A stretch of DNA of 61,852 nucleotides from RGIG9041 sp045541455 (GCA_045541455.1 JAZQJA010000022.1:1-61852); one strand, 5' to 3'. Numbered from the stretch's first letter, positions 31,967 through 40,514 are shown. The notes: generated from the sequence alone by a model not told the origin. A program made the numbers and translations.

Positions 31967-33507
31967 TATAGAAATCTCCTTCTGATATAAACCACAAGAC
32001 CGATTATAAGGAATATAAGCGGAATAACAACAAGTACTATTGCAGTCATTGTTTGTGTTTGGTTAGTGTTAAGTACAACTAATGTTGAAGAAGATGATTT
32101 TTGAGCGTCGAGAATTGTGTCATCTTGCTCATTAACCATAATTTTATAAATCTGCATAAGGTATTCGCCCGTGCCATAATACTTGAGGAATGTTTCATCA
32201 AGAACATTTACAGAACCGCAAGCAAGAACATAGCTTTGCACCTGAATATTATTGAGATATTTATATTTCATTGAAAGGACTGAGAGATCAAACGGGCCGG
32301 GTTTGTCGCCGTCTTGTTTTTCCCACTCTTGCGTAATAACCATATTATCACGGCTGTAAGAAGTTTCGTCCATTGAAGTTATAAGTGACTGAGTTTTATA
32401 AATGCCGTTTTCTTCAAACAAGCGTTTTATTGAACGGGTGTTATAGAAAATAGGCGAAACCTCAGTTGAAATTGTAGCACCCGTGCTCATTATCTCCTCT
32501 GTGGTGCACTTGGAAATAATACAATTTGCACTACTATAAGCATTGTATTTAAAATCGATTACCATATCGTTATTAAACGCAATGCCCCAATTTTCAAGGT
32601 ATTTTTCAAGGTTTGGCAGTGAAACAGCATCTGCTGCAGAAAAATACATAATATTTCTGCCAAAAAGGTTATCATTATTTATAAAGTCATCCATAGCACG
32701 AATTTCGTCTTCCGAATAGTCGCGTGTGGGATTACAAATAACCATAAGTTTTGAAGACGGATCAAAATCTTTACCATCAGTAAGAAGATTTATCTCCTCA
32801 ACATTGGCACCGTTATTTGCAAAGATGTTCATAAGAGGCTCATAGCCAGCTTCGCCGTGTCCTTTAATAAAATAAACCATAGGAATTTCTTCTCTTGTAA
32901 CAAAGAGAATACCGGCTGCAAGGCGCTCTTCAATATAGATATGCATAGAGCCTGTTTCTTGGTCTACTTCAAAATAGTCGTCTACATTGAAAACACGAAT
33001 TCTGTCACCGTTTTTAACAACAACAGCACCTGCCATTATGTTGTATTCCGAACCGTATTTTGTAAGTTCAGACGGGTTTTTTTCGGGATCAATATAAGTG
33101 TAGTTTATGTTATCTGAAAGATTACAAAATCTTTTTAAAGGTTCTGCAATATAATAAGGGAAACCTGCCTCATCATAAAATACTGTGATTTCTATTTCAG
33201 TATTGTCTTCAAGCGAGTTTACAACCTGCTTTGTAGCATCGGATATTTCATAAAGGCCTGTTGATGTAAGGTCAATTGCCCATGAATACGAATCGGTAAG
33301 TACAGAAAATACCATATTAAGTGCAATTACAACAACTATAACAGCAGCGGTGAGAGCTGTAGCAAGTGAGCCGTATTTAAACGAACGGCTTTTAAAGAAC
33401 TTGTTTTTTTGCTTTTTGGTTTCGGTTTCCATAGCAGAAACGGTAATTTCTTCTGAAGGCTCAAAAGCGTCCTGGTTGTTTTGAGTATTATTCATATTAT
33501 CCTGCAT
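31966..33507 (-). CDS. GldG-family ABC transporter auxiliary protein
   Basis: 513 residues from the ATG at 33507, behind AAAGGAGG (a GTG three codons earlier lies within that site). The protein has an N-terminal cytosolic part, a membrane helix near 55-78, a long external region with the GldG/ABC-auxiliary pattern (TSTGLYEISDATKQVVNSLEDNTEIEITVFYDE, VYFIKGHGEAGYEPL), and a C-terminal helix (about 485-507) followed by RRRFL. GldG partners GldF and GldA in an ABC system named for gliding motility in Bacteroidetes; in non-gliding Clostridia its substrate is unknown. Confidence 0.85.
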   Translation of the reverse strand: MQDNMNNTQNNQDAFEPSEEITVSAMETETKKQKNKFFKSRSFKYGSLATALTAAVIVVVIALNMVFSVLTDSYSWAIDLTSTGLYEISDATKQVVNSLEDNTEIEITVFYDEAGFPYYIAEPLKRFCNLSDNINYTYIDPEKNPSELTKYGSEYNIMAGAVVVKNGDRIRVFNVDDYFEVDQETGSMHIYIEERLAAGILFVTREEIPMVYFIKGHGEAGYEPLMNIFANNGANVEEINLLTDGKDFDPSSKLMVICNPTRDYSEDEIRAMDDFINNDNLFGRNIMYFSAADAVSLPNLEKYLENWGIAFNNDMVIDFKYNAYSSANCIISKCTTEEIMSTGATISTEVSPIFYNTRSIKRLFEENGIYKTQSLITSMDETSYSRDNMVITQEWEKQDGDKPGPFDLSVLSMKYKYLNNIQVQSYVLACGSVNVLDETFLKYYGTGEYLMQIYKIMVNEQDDTILDAQKSSSSTLVVLNTNQTQTMTAIVLVVIPLIFLIIGLVVYIRRRFL

Positions 33508-34211
33508 TAACTCCACCTCCTTTTATCAAGAACACGAACGGTAAGGAAAATAAAGATTACCGCAAGACTTATAAAATATGCAACTGACGACACATTAAAA
33601 AGTCCTTGGTTAAATTCGCTGTAACGCTGTGTTACTGAAATCGCATTTACTATTTTATTTAATACCGAACTATTAAGAGTTTCGGAAATATAATCGATAA
33701 CAGCAAAAACGGCAAGTGAGAAAGCACCCATAATGAACGCTGTAATCATGCTCTCTGTCATAACTGACATTAGCATAGCAATTGCTAAAAAGGCTGCGCC
33801 TATAAACAAAAGACCGATATAATTACCAATTACGATACCTATTTCAAGATAACCAACCCAGTCAAGAAAAATCATATTGACAATGGAAGGAACAAGGCCG
33901 ATTGCAAACATTGTATAAGCCGCCAAAAACTTGCCCATAACCATACCTGTAATACTGACCGGTGCGGTTATAAGTATCTGGTCGGTTTTGTTTTTCCTCT
34001 CCTCCGGAAACAGTTTCATAGCGAGAAGCGGAATAGTAATTATAAGAATATATCTTATCCACGCAAAGTAGTTAAGTGTGTCAGTAGAAGCTGCTGTTAT
34101 ATTGTTTGCCCAGAACAAATAGCCTGTGATGAGTGTGAAAATAAAAAGATAAGAATAACCAACGGGGGATGTTAAATAAGATTTAAGTTCACGCTTGAAA
34201 ATTGCAATCAT
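33507..34211 (-). CDS. ABC-2 type transporter permease (GldF-like)
   Basis: 234 residues with about six membrane helices. It opens with MIAIFKRELKSYLTSPVGYSYLFIFTL, the typical beginning of ABC-2/GldF permeases, and LLAMKLFPEERKNKTDQILITAPVS is the cytosolic coupling loop. Its start overlaps the ATPase stop, and its stop overlaps the GldG-like start, both TAATG. The exported or extracted substrate is not known. Confidence 0.88.
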   Translation of the reverse strand: MIAIFKRELKSYLTSPVGYSYLFIFTLITGYLFWANNITAASTDTLNYFAWIRYILIITIPLLAMKLFPEERKNKTDQILITAPVSITGMVMGKFLAAYTMFAIGLVPSIVNMIFLDWVGYLEIGIVIGNYIGLLFIGAAFLAIAMLMSVMTESMITAFIMGAFSLAVFAVIDYISETLNSSVLNKIVNAISVTQRYSEFNQGLFNVSSVAYFISLAVIFIFLTVRVLDKRRWS

Positions 34212-35161
34212 TACTCTGTTACCTCCCCTGTTTCGTTTGTGATAAGCTGAACGAACACATCTTCAAGCGACATATCCATTGAGCGCAAGCCAATAATATA
34301 CCAGCCTTTTTTTGCAATGGCAGAAAACATCATTTTTCTTATATCTACCTCGGGCAGCGACTCTACAAGATAGTCGTATGAGCCTTCTTCTTTTGAAGCA
34401 AGCGCTTCGACATAAATAACGCTGTCAAGTGCACGAAGTGTTTTTATAACATCTGCCTTAGGACCGCTTACACGAACGATAAACTTTCTGTTGCCTGCCG
34501 TTTTGTATGTAAGTTTTTCGGCATTACCGTCAGCAACAATTTGTCCTTTATTTATAACAATAATTCTGTCACATATTGACTGAACCTCTTGCAATATATG
34601 AGTTGACAAAATTACGGTATGTGTTTTGCCGAGCTTTTTGACAAGGTTACGGATTTCAATTATCTGACGCGGGTCAAGGCCAACTGTTGGCTCATCAAGA
34701 ACAAGCACCGGCGGATTGCCAATAAGTGCCTGAGCAAAACCGACACGCTGTTTATAACCTTTTGAAAGGTTTTTAATCATACGGTTATAAACATCTGTAA
34801 TTTGTATAAGTTCACAGATTTCCTGAATGTGTGGACGGCGCGGAAACTTGCAGCCTTTAAGGTCATACACAAAATCAAGATATTCTTTAACTGTCATATC
34901 CATATAAAGCGGCGGAAGTTCGGGCAGAAAACCAATGAGTTTTTTCGCACGGATTGGGTCTTCCAAAATATCAGCGCCGTCTATTTTTACTGAGCCGGAA
35001 TTTGCAGACAGATAACCTGTCAATATATTCATAGTAGTCGATTTACCGGCACCGTTAGGACCGAGAAAACCAACTATTTCGCCACTGTTTACAGTAAAGG
35101 ATACGTCATTAACAGCATATTTATCGCCGTATTTTTTAACGATATTCTTAACCTCTATCAT
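34211..35161 (-). CDS. ABC transporter ATP-binding protein (GldA-like)
   Basis: 316 residues, the first gene of the four-gene operon. Walker A is GPNGAGKST (34-42), the signature LSKGYKQRVG lies near 134-143, Walker B is VLVLDEPTVGLDP, and the H-loop is LSTHIL. A C-terminal extension (about 225-316) of the DUF4162 type follows, as in GldA, NatA and related ABC-2 ATPases. The ATG follows AAGGAGGAAATGCC. It powers the adjacent permease. Confidence 0.92.
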   Translation of the reverse strand: MIEVKNIVKKYGDKYAVNDVSFTVNSGEIVGFLGPNGAGKSTTMNILTGYLSANSGSVKIDGADILEDPIRAKKLIGFLPELPPLYMDMTVKEYLDFVYDLKGCKFPRRPHIQEICELIQITDVYNRMIKNLSKGYKQRVGFAQALIGNPPVLVLDEPTVGLDPRQIIEIRNLVKKLGKTHTVILSTHILQEVQSICDRIIVINKGQIVADGNAEKLTYKTAGNRKFIVRVSGPKADVIKTLRALDSVIYVEALASKEEGSYDYLVESLPEVDIRKMMFSAIAKKGWYIIGLRSMDMSLEDVFVQLITNETGEVTE

Positions 35162-35234
35162 GGCATTTCCTCCTTAAATTAATTATTCTATAATAATTAT
35201 ATCATACGTAGTTATTGTATGGGTGAATAATTTG

Positions 35235-37001
35235 TTAATTATTTTCTTTAACAATCTCTATACCCAGTTCGCAAAGCTGCTCTAAAGATACTTCTGATGG
35301 ACATTCACTCATAAGTTCGCTTGCATTTTGGACTTTGGGGAATGCAACAACATCGCGCAGGCTTTGTGCACCGACCATCTGCATTACCAGACGATCAAGA
35401 CCGATTCCCATACCGCCATGCGGAGGTGCGCCGTATTTGAATGCATCCATAAGAAAACCGAACTTGAGTTCTGCTTCTTGCTTTGTCATACCAAGCATAT
35501 CAAACATTCTTTGCTGTAATACAGGGTCTGTAATACGTATAGAACCACTTGACAATTCTACGCCGTTTAATACAAGGTCATACGCCTTGGCAGTAACCTT
35601 GCCCTTATCGGTTTCAAGATAATCAAGGCTTTCATCCATCGGAGATGTAAAGGGATGATGCATAGCAACATAGCATTTATTATCTTCATCCCAATCAAAA
35701 AACGGAAACTCTGTAATCCAGAGCAGTGCAAAGCCTTCGCGTTTTATTTCAAGTTTGTCAGCAGCGATAAGGCGGATTGCACCAAGAGTAGATAATACGA
35801 TAGAATTTTTAGTATCTGCAACAATCAAGATAACATCGCCTGTTTGTGCATCAGCTTTTTTAAGGATGTTATCCATTTCGTCTTCAGTCATAAATTTACT
35901 AAAAGAGCAAGCCATACCGTCATCTGTAAGACGAATAAAGGCAAGGCCTTTTGCACCGATGCCGCGGGCGTGTTCGGTAAGTTTATCTATTTCTTTACGG
36001 GTAAGTTTTGAGGCACCACCCTTAACATTTATTGCACGGACACTGCCGCCGCCGGAAACGGCACTTGAGAAAACACCAAAACCGCAATCACGCACAATGT
36101 CGGTAAGGTCAAATATCTCCATACCAAAACGTGTGTCGGGTTTATCCGAGCCGTAGCGTTCCATAGCATCTTTATAAGTTAGACGGGGCAACGGTGTAGG
36201 AATATCAACACCAAGTACCTCACCGAAAACGCGTTTCATATATCCCTCACCGATTGCAAGTACATCTTCCATATCAACAAACGACATTTCAAGGTCGATT
36301 TGAGTAAATTCGGGTTGACGGTCGGCACGCAAGTCTTCGTCGCGGAAGCAACGCGCAATTTGCATATAACGGTCAAAGCCTGCAACCATTGAAAGCTGTT
36401 TATACATTTGCGGTGACTGTGGCAGTGCATAAAAACTACCCTTATGCACACGGCTGGGCACGATATAATCACGCGCGCCCTCGGGTGTGGATTTTATAAG
36501 CATTGGTGTTTCAATTTCTATAAAACCGTTTTCATCAAAGTAATCTCGTGTAATTTTTGCAATTTTATGACGAAGTAAAATGTTTTGCTGAAGGTCTGGC
36601 CTGCGAAGGTCAAGATAGCGGTATTTTAAACGCAGTTCCTCATTAACATTACTGTTTTCAACTATTTCAAAAGGAGGTGTTTCGGACTTGGAAAGTACAG
36701 TGACGCTTGTAACCGCAATTTCAAGTTCGCCTGTTTTTAGTGAAGTATTGAAAGCACCGCCGCGTTTTTGCAAAACGCCTGTAGCTTCGATTACAAACTC
36801 ACTGCGGAGTTTAAAAGCGGTGTCAAACGCTTCTTTGCTGATGTCAGCATCAAACTGGAGTTGAATTATACCGCTTCTGTCACGTAAATCAACAAAGATT
36901 AGACCGCCAAGGTCACGCTGGCGGGCAACCCAACCGCAAGCGGTAACGGTTTTGCCAAGATACACATCTGTAAATTCACCGCAATAACAAGTTCTATTCA
37001 T
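35235..37001 (-). CDS. aspS: Aspartyl-tRNA synthetase
   Basis: 588 residues, bacterial-type AspRS. The N-terminal OB fold (about 1-130) binds the anticodon. The class II core contains motif 2 in RCFRDEDLRADRQPEFTQ (about 215-232) and motif 3 in GIGLDRLVMQ (about 538). The bacterial GAD insertion domain lies at about 290-410. The start overlaps the hisS stop by 8 nt (translation coupling). The hisS-aspS pairing is usual in Bacillota. Whether it is discriminating for tRNA-Asp is not decided here. Confidence 0.96.
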   Translation of the reverse strand: MNRTCYCGEFTDVYLGKTVTACGWVARQRDLGGLIFVDLRDRSGIIQLQFDADISKEAFDTAFKLRSEFVIEATGVLQKRGGAFNTSLKTGELEIAVTSVTVLSKSETPPFEIVENSNVNEELRLKYRYLDLRRPDLQQNILLRHKIAKITRDYFDENGFIEIETPMLIKSTPEGARDYIVPSRVHKGSFYALPQSPQMYKQLSMVAGFDRYMQIARCFRDEDLRADRQPEFTQIDLEMSFVDMEDVLAIGEGYMKRVFGEVLGVDIPTPLPRLTYKDAMERYGSDKPDTRFGMEIFDLTDIVRDCGFGVFSSAVSGGGSVRAINVKGGASKLTRKEIDKLTEHARGIGAKGLAFIRLTDDGMACSFSKFMTEDEMDNILKKADAQTGDVILIVADTKNSIVLSTLGAIRLIAADKLEIKREGFALLWITEFPFFDWDEDNKCYVAMHHPFTSPMDESLDYLETDKGKVTAKAYDLVLNGVELSSGSIRITDPVLQQRMFDMLGMTKQEAELKFGFLMDAFKYGAPPHGGMGIGLDRLVMQMVGAQSLRDVVAFPKVQNASELMSECPSEVSLEQLCELGIEIVKENN

Positions 37002-38259
37002 TTTCCATCATCTCCCTGATAGTCTGTTTTGTTATTTTATCCAAAGAAAGTTCAATTTGACCGCCGTTTTTCATATTTTTAAGAGTTGCAATACCATTTT
37101 CAATTTCGGTATCGCCTATAACGACGCAGGTTTTGGCACCGGTTTTATTTGCATATTTCATCTGTGCCTTAAGTGAACGATCCATAATATCATACTCAGC
37201 AGACACGCCTTCATCTATAAGGCGCTTTGCAAGTTTTGCACATTCAAGTTGTGCACGAGCACCCATAGCGGCAATATATATATCCGCACAAGGTTTTGAA
37301 ATTTTTGTGTCGTCAAGCAAAAGCATTAGACGTTCAAGCCCCATCGCAAAACCGATACCTGCGTAAGATGCACCGCCGAGCTGTTCGGTCATACCGTCAT
37401 AACGGCCGCCACCACAAACCGTACCCTGAGCACCGATGTTATTACTTACAAATTCAAACACAGTACGGTTATAATAGTCAAGACCGCGAACGATTGTCGG
37501 GTCAACTACAAATTCGATACCCATACCCGAAAGCAGTTTTTGCACCTCACCAAAGTGGCTGTCGCACTCATCACAAAGATAGTCGGTGATTTTAGGTGCA
37601 TCCTTTGCTATTTGTTTACAAATATCACTTTTGCAATCAAGTATACGCATAGGATTTTTGTAAAGACGTTCGTTACATGTAGGACAGAGCGATTCTTTTT
37701 TATCTTCAAAGTATTCAGTAAGCGCCTTGCGATACTCAGCACGGCAGGTTTTACAGCCTATGGAGTTTATGCAAAGAGTTAAATCTTTTATACCGAGTCT
37801 TGAAAAGAGTGTGTACGGAAGCGAAATTACCGTAGCGTCGGTAAGCGGATTTGTAGCACCGAAAAGTTCAATACCAAATTGTGAAAACTGACGAAGTCTG
37901 CCCTTTTGCGGTTTTTCATAACGGAAGCAGTTTATGAGATAGTAAAGCTTTGCCGGAAGTGCCTCGTTAAACAGTCCGTTTTCGAGAAATGAGCGAACAA
38001 CACCCGCCGTCCCCTCAGGACGCAGGGTAATAGACCTTCCGCCTTTATCCTCAAACGTATACATTTCTTTTGTCACAACATCGGTAGTGTCTCCAACACC
38101 GCGTACAAAAACTTCGGTATGTTCAAAAACGGGAGTACGAATTTCTAAAAAGCCGTACTGCTTACAGATTTCACGGATATTTTTTTCAAGATATTGCCAC
38201 TTATAAGAGTCTGACGGAAGCACATCCGCCGTGCCCTTGGGCGCGGTTACAGTTGCCAT
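36994..38259 (-). CDS. hisS: Histidyl-tRNA synthetase
   Basis: 421 residues. Class II HisRS with motif 2 LRPEGTAGVVRSF near 77-89, the histidine-specific motif VRGLDYYNRTVFEF near 260, motif 3 GIGFAMGLERLMLLL and the C-terminal anticodon-binding domain (about 330-421). A four-cysteine cluster (CKTCRAE and CPTC, near 170-195) is a probable zinc-binding insert, as seen in some clostridial HisRS. The ATG follows AAAGGAG. A terminator-like hairpin lies only about 25 nt upstream of the start. Confidence 0.95.
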   Translation of the reverse strand: MATVTAPKGTADVLPSDSYKWQYLEKNIREICKQYGFLEIRTPVFEHTEVFVRGVGDTTDVVTKEMYTFEDKGGRSITLRPEGTAGVVRSFLENGLFNEALPAKLYYLINCFRYEKPQKGRLRQFSQFGIELFGATNPLTDATVISLPYTLFSRLGIKDLTLCINSIGCKTCRAEYRKALTEYFEDKKESLCPTCNERLYKNPMRILDCKSDICKQIAKDAPKITDYLCDECDSHFGEVQKLLSGMGIEFVVDPTIVRGLDYYNRTVFEFVSNNIGAQGTVCGGGRYDGMTEQLGGASYAGIGFAMGLERLMLLLDDTKISKPCADIYIAAMGARAQLECAKLAKRLIDEGVSAEYDIMDRSLKAQMKYANKTGAKTCVVIGDTEIENGIATLKNMKNGGQIELSLDKITKQTIREMMENE

Positions 38260-38284
38260 TGTAATTTTTAATCTCCTTTATTTC

Positions 38285-38314
38285 AAAAAACACGCTCCCG
38301 AAGCTTTCGGGAGC
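38285..38314 (-). terminator. Terminator-like hairpin between mgsA-like gene and hisS
   Basis: Minus strand GCTCCCGAA pairs perfectly with TTCGGGAGC around a 3-nt loop, then GTG and six T. It follows the mgsA-like stop (38321) and lies only about 25 nt before the hisS ATG, leaving no room for a promoter in between. Confidence 0.85.
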
Positions 38315-38319
38315 TATGA

Positions 38320-38349
38320 ATTATCTTTTAGATATTTCTATCCAGTCAA
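38320..38349 (-). promoter_or_regulatory. Possible hisS promoter inside the mgsA-like gene
   Basis: Minus strand: TTGACT (38349-38344), an 18-nt spacer, GATAAT (38325-38320). The -10 box overlaps the mgsA-like stop. A transcript would start at or in the hairpin at 38294-38314. Confidence 0.4.
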
Positions 38350-38716
38350 GGTCGCCCCTGTCAAGCGCCATTATAATAACCTCAGCAGTTGCTATATTAG
38401 TGGCAACGGGGACATTATGCACATCACACAAACGGAGAATACCCGTTTCTTCGTTTTTGCGTGTAGTGGGGGTTAACGGGTCTCTGAAAAACAGCAAAAT
38501 GTCAATTTCGTCACAAGAAACGCGCGATGCAATTTGCTCTTCTGCTGCAGGACTGCCGATAACTTTATTTATTTCAAGGCCTGTGTTCTCAGAAATGAGA
38601 TTGCCCAAAGCCGATGCAGACCACAGATTGTGTTTTGAAAGTATGCCGGCATACGCAATACAAAACTGAACCATTAGTTCTTTTTTCTTTTCGTGTGCAA
38701 GCAATGCGATGTTCAT
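38321..38716 (-). CDS. mgsA: Methylglyoxal synthase-like protein with altered active site
   Basis: 131 residues, a single MGS-like domain aligning end to end with E. coli MgsA from its residue 12. MgsA turns dihydroxyacetone phosphate into methylglyoxal. H8 (E. coli H19) and the DPL Asp are kept. However, the phosphate-binding TGTTG is replaced by ASALG, the catalytic D71 in GGDQQ becomes E (AAEEQ), and H98 and D101 become R and E. These changes make normal activity doubtful; a sensory or regulatory role is possible. It follows minD by 13 nt and is probably cotranscribed with it. Confidence 0.82.
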   Translation of the reverse strand: MNIALLAHEKKKELMVQFCIAYAGILSKHNLWSASALGNLISENTGLEINKVIGSPAAEEQIASRVSCDEIDILLFFRDPLTPTTRKNEETGILRLCDVHNVPVATNIATAEVIIMALDRGDLDWIEISKR

Positions 38717-38729
38717 TTTTTAATCCTCC

Positions 38730-39488
38730 TTATTTACGGCATTTACGCCAATAATTATCAAGCGGTGCGTTTATTCCGCACAGTCTATCTGCTATATTCA
38801 TAAAAGGTCCGGAACAGATACTTTTTGTTCCCACTGCAGGAATACCCGAATTTGAATATAAAATAAGTTCATCGTCAACAGGCAAAATTCCCACAAGCGG
38901 AAGTGAAATACTGTCCATAATATCATCTATATTTTTGAGATAACCCTTCGTTATCATTTTGGGATTCACACGGTTAATAACAAGTTTTGACGACAGATGT
39001 GTAAAACGTGACAGTAAAGCCGCTGTTTTTTGCGCGTCACGAATTGATGTAAGATCCGGTGTTGCAACCACAACACACTCATCACACGACTCAACAATAG
39101 TGTCAAAACCGGTACCAACACCTGCAGGGGCATCGATTAAAACATAATCATACCGCGCACGAAGGTACCTACACAGTTTACGAAAACCGACCTTATCAAT
39201 ATCCTCACAATCAGAAGTCTGAGATGCGGAAATGAAATGCAGGTTAGCAAAGTCGTCATGAACCTGAATTGCCTTACTTACCATACATCTACCTGTAAGT
39301 ATGTCGGTAAGGTCAAAAGCAGACTTGTCCACCATTCCAAGCAGTATATCCAAATTTTTAAGACCTATATCCCCGTCAATTGCGATAACGTTTTTTCCGC
39401 GCTTTGCAAGCGCAAACGAAAGGTTTGCACACAGTGTGGTTTTGCCGACACCGCCCTTTCCGGAGACAATACCGATTATTTTGCTCAT
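38730..39488 (-). CDS. minD: Septum site-determining ATPase MinD
   Basis: 252 residues. The deviant Walker A is GKGGVGKTT (10-18), followed by the MinD-typical DGDIGLKNLDILLG and DAPAGVGTGFD. MinD is a membrane-cycling ATPase that positions the division septum by activating MinC. The protein ends in LDNYWRKCRK, so the C-terminal amphipathic membrane-targeting helix seen in E. coli and Bacillus MinD is not evident. Neither minC nor minE is adjacent; the neighbours are the MGS-like gene and a degenerate adenylating-enzyme gene. Confidence 0.88.
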   Translation of the reverse strand: MSKIIGIVSGKGGVGKTTLCANLSFALAKRGKNVIAIDGDIGLKNLDILLGMVDKSAFDLTDILTGRCMVSKAIQVHDDFANLHFISASQTSDCEDIDKVGFRKLCRYLRARYDYVLIDAPAGVGTGFDTIVESCDECVVVATPDLTSIRDAQKTAALLSRFTHLSSKLVINRVNPKMITKGYLKNIDDIMDSISLPLVGILPVDDELILYSNSGIPAVGTKSICSGPFMNIADRLCGINAPLDNYWRKCRK

Positions 39489-39516
39489 AATCCACCTTTT
39501 ATATATTAATAAAAAT

Positions 39517-39545
39517 ATAATAGCATATACTTGTTATTTAGTCAA
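39517..39545 (-). promoter_or_regulatory. Promoter of minD-mgsA
   Basis: Minus strand: TTGACT (39545-39540), a 17-nt spacer, TATTAT (39522-39517). The -35 box overlaps the last codons of the upstream gene. Confidence 0.65.
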
Positions 39546-40486
39546 TTTATTTTTGGCTTGAAAACAAAGGTTTTAGGGACATTATATGGCATAAAAAGTC
39601 TTGTGGATTCAAGTTTAAGCGTTTTAACAAGTTGTGAATCGGTAATTGATGATGTGCTTTCATTTTCAAAAAGTTTTACTATCACGCGAATTTTTCCGTT
39701 TTCAACCGTACAATTTATTTCATGCTTACACAACTGTGAAAGTTTTTTAGACAGTCTGTCAGAATAAAACAGCCCGCCATCAACAGCAACTATGCCAAGT
39801 TGTTTTTCAAGGTCATCGCTAATATGTAAAACCGTCTTTATTTTTTTAGGGGCTGCTGTATATTTACGTCCGGAATACAAAAGTTTTGACATTGTCTGCG
39901 CAAACGCAGGAGTAAACGCAGGACAATCAATAAAAATGCCGTCGCGTAGCGGCAAATTGTCAATTTCAGGAACGGTGCAAAGATAGGTATTATCAAAGAA
40001 AAGTTGTTGCGGGCACTTTTCAAAATCGGGCAGTTTTGTAAGGTAGTTATTAAGTACCAAAAGGTCGTCAAAATAAAACTCTTTTGGAAAAGACGGCGTG
40101 TCAACACCGTCTGTAATTATTGCAGATTGTATACCTTGTTGCAACAAAACTTCACAAAGCGCAGGCTTTTGCTCAAGCGGAAAAATCACAAGGCTTGGCA
40201 TATATTTTTTGCACAAAAAAGCAACATCGTCTTGTAATATTTTGCTGTCTGCGTGAATGCAGGCAACCCCTGCCTTTGATGCTGCAAGAGATACAGTACT
40301 GACAGTAAAAGCATCGCGAGAGAGCAACAAAATATTACCCCTATGACCCATCTGGCAAAGCGAGTTATAAAATGCGTTTACTAAATTTAAAAATTCGGAA
40401 TACGACACACGGTTTTTTAAGTATTCAAATGCTGTTTCGTATTTAAATTTATAAGCTGCTGCTTTGAATTTTTCATAATCGAACAT
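39542..40486 (-). CDS. Degenerate ANL (AMP-binding) superfamily homologue
   Basis: 314 residues from the ATG at 40486, behind GAGGAG. The first about 90 residues follow the adenylating-enzyme N-domain pattern: YETAFEYLKNRVSYSEFLNLVNAFYNSLCQMGHRGNILLLSRDAFTVSTVSLAASKAGVACIHADS. The last about 85 residues resemble the small C-terminal ANL domain, ending FMPYNVPKTFVFKPKIN. Normal ANL enzymes are 500-600 residues; here the middle has shrunk and the P-loop-like SSGTTGxPK and the YGxTE motifs are missing. It is therefore unlikely to form acyl-adenylates. Its role is unknown; it lies upstream of minD on the same strand. Confidence 0.7.
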   Translation of the reverse strand: MFDYEKFKAAAYKFKYETAFEYLKNRVSYSEFLNLVNAFYNSLCQMGHRGNILLLSRDAFTVSTVSLAASKAGVACIHADSKILQDDVAFLCKKYMPSLVIFPLEQKPALCEVLLQQGIQSAIITDGVDTPSFPKEFYFDDLLVLNNYLTKLPDFEKCPQQLFFDNTYLCTVPEIDNLPLRDGIFIDCPAFTPAFAQTMSKLLYSGRKYTAAPKKIKTVLHISDDLEKQLGIVAVDGGLFYSDRLSKKLSQLCKHEINCTVENGKIRVIVKLFENESTSSITDSQLVKTLKLESTRLFMPYNVPKTFVFKPKIN

Positions 40487-40514
40487 AAAAAATCGCTCCT
40501 CAAAAAAACGCAAA

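Noticed and set aside
35162..35234. A terminator between aspS and the ABC operon
   Set aside because: The sequence is AT-rich, but no stable stem followed by a T run can be found on the minus strand, so read-through from aspS into the ABC genes remains possible.
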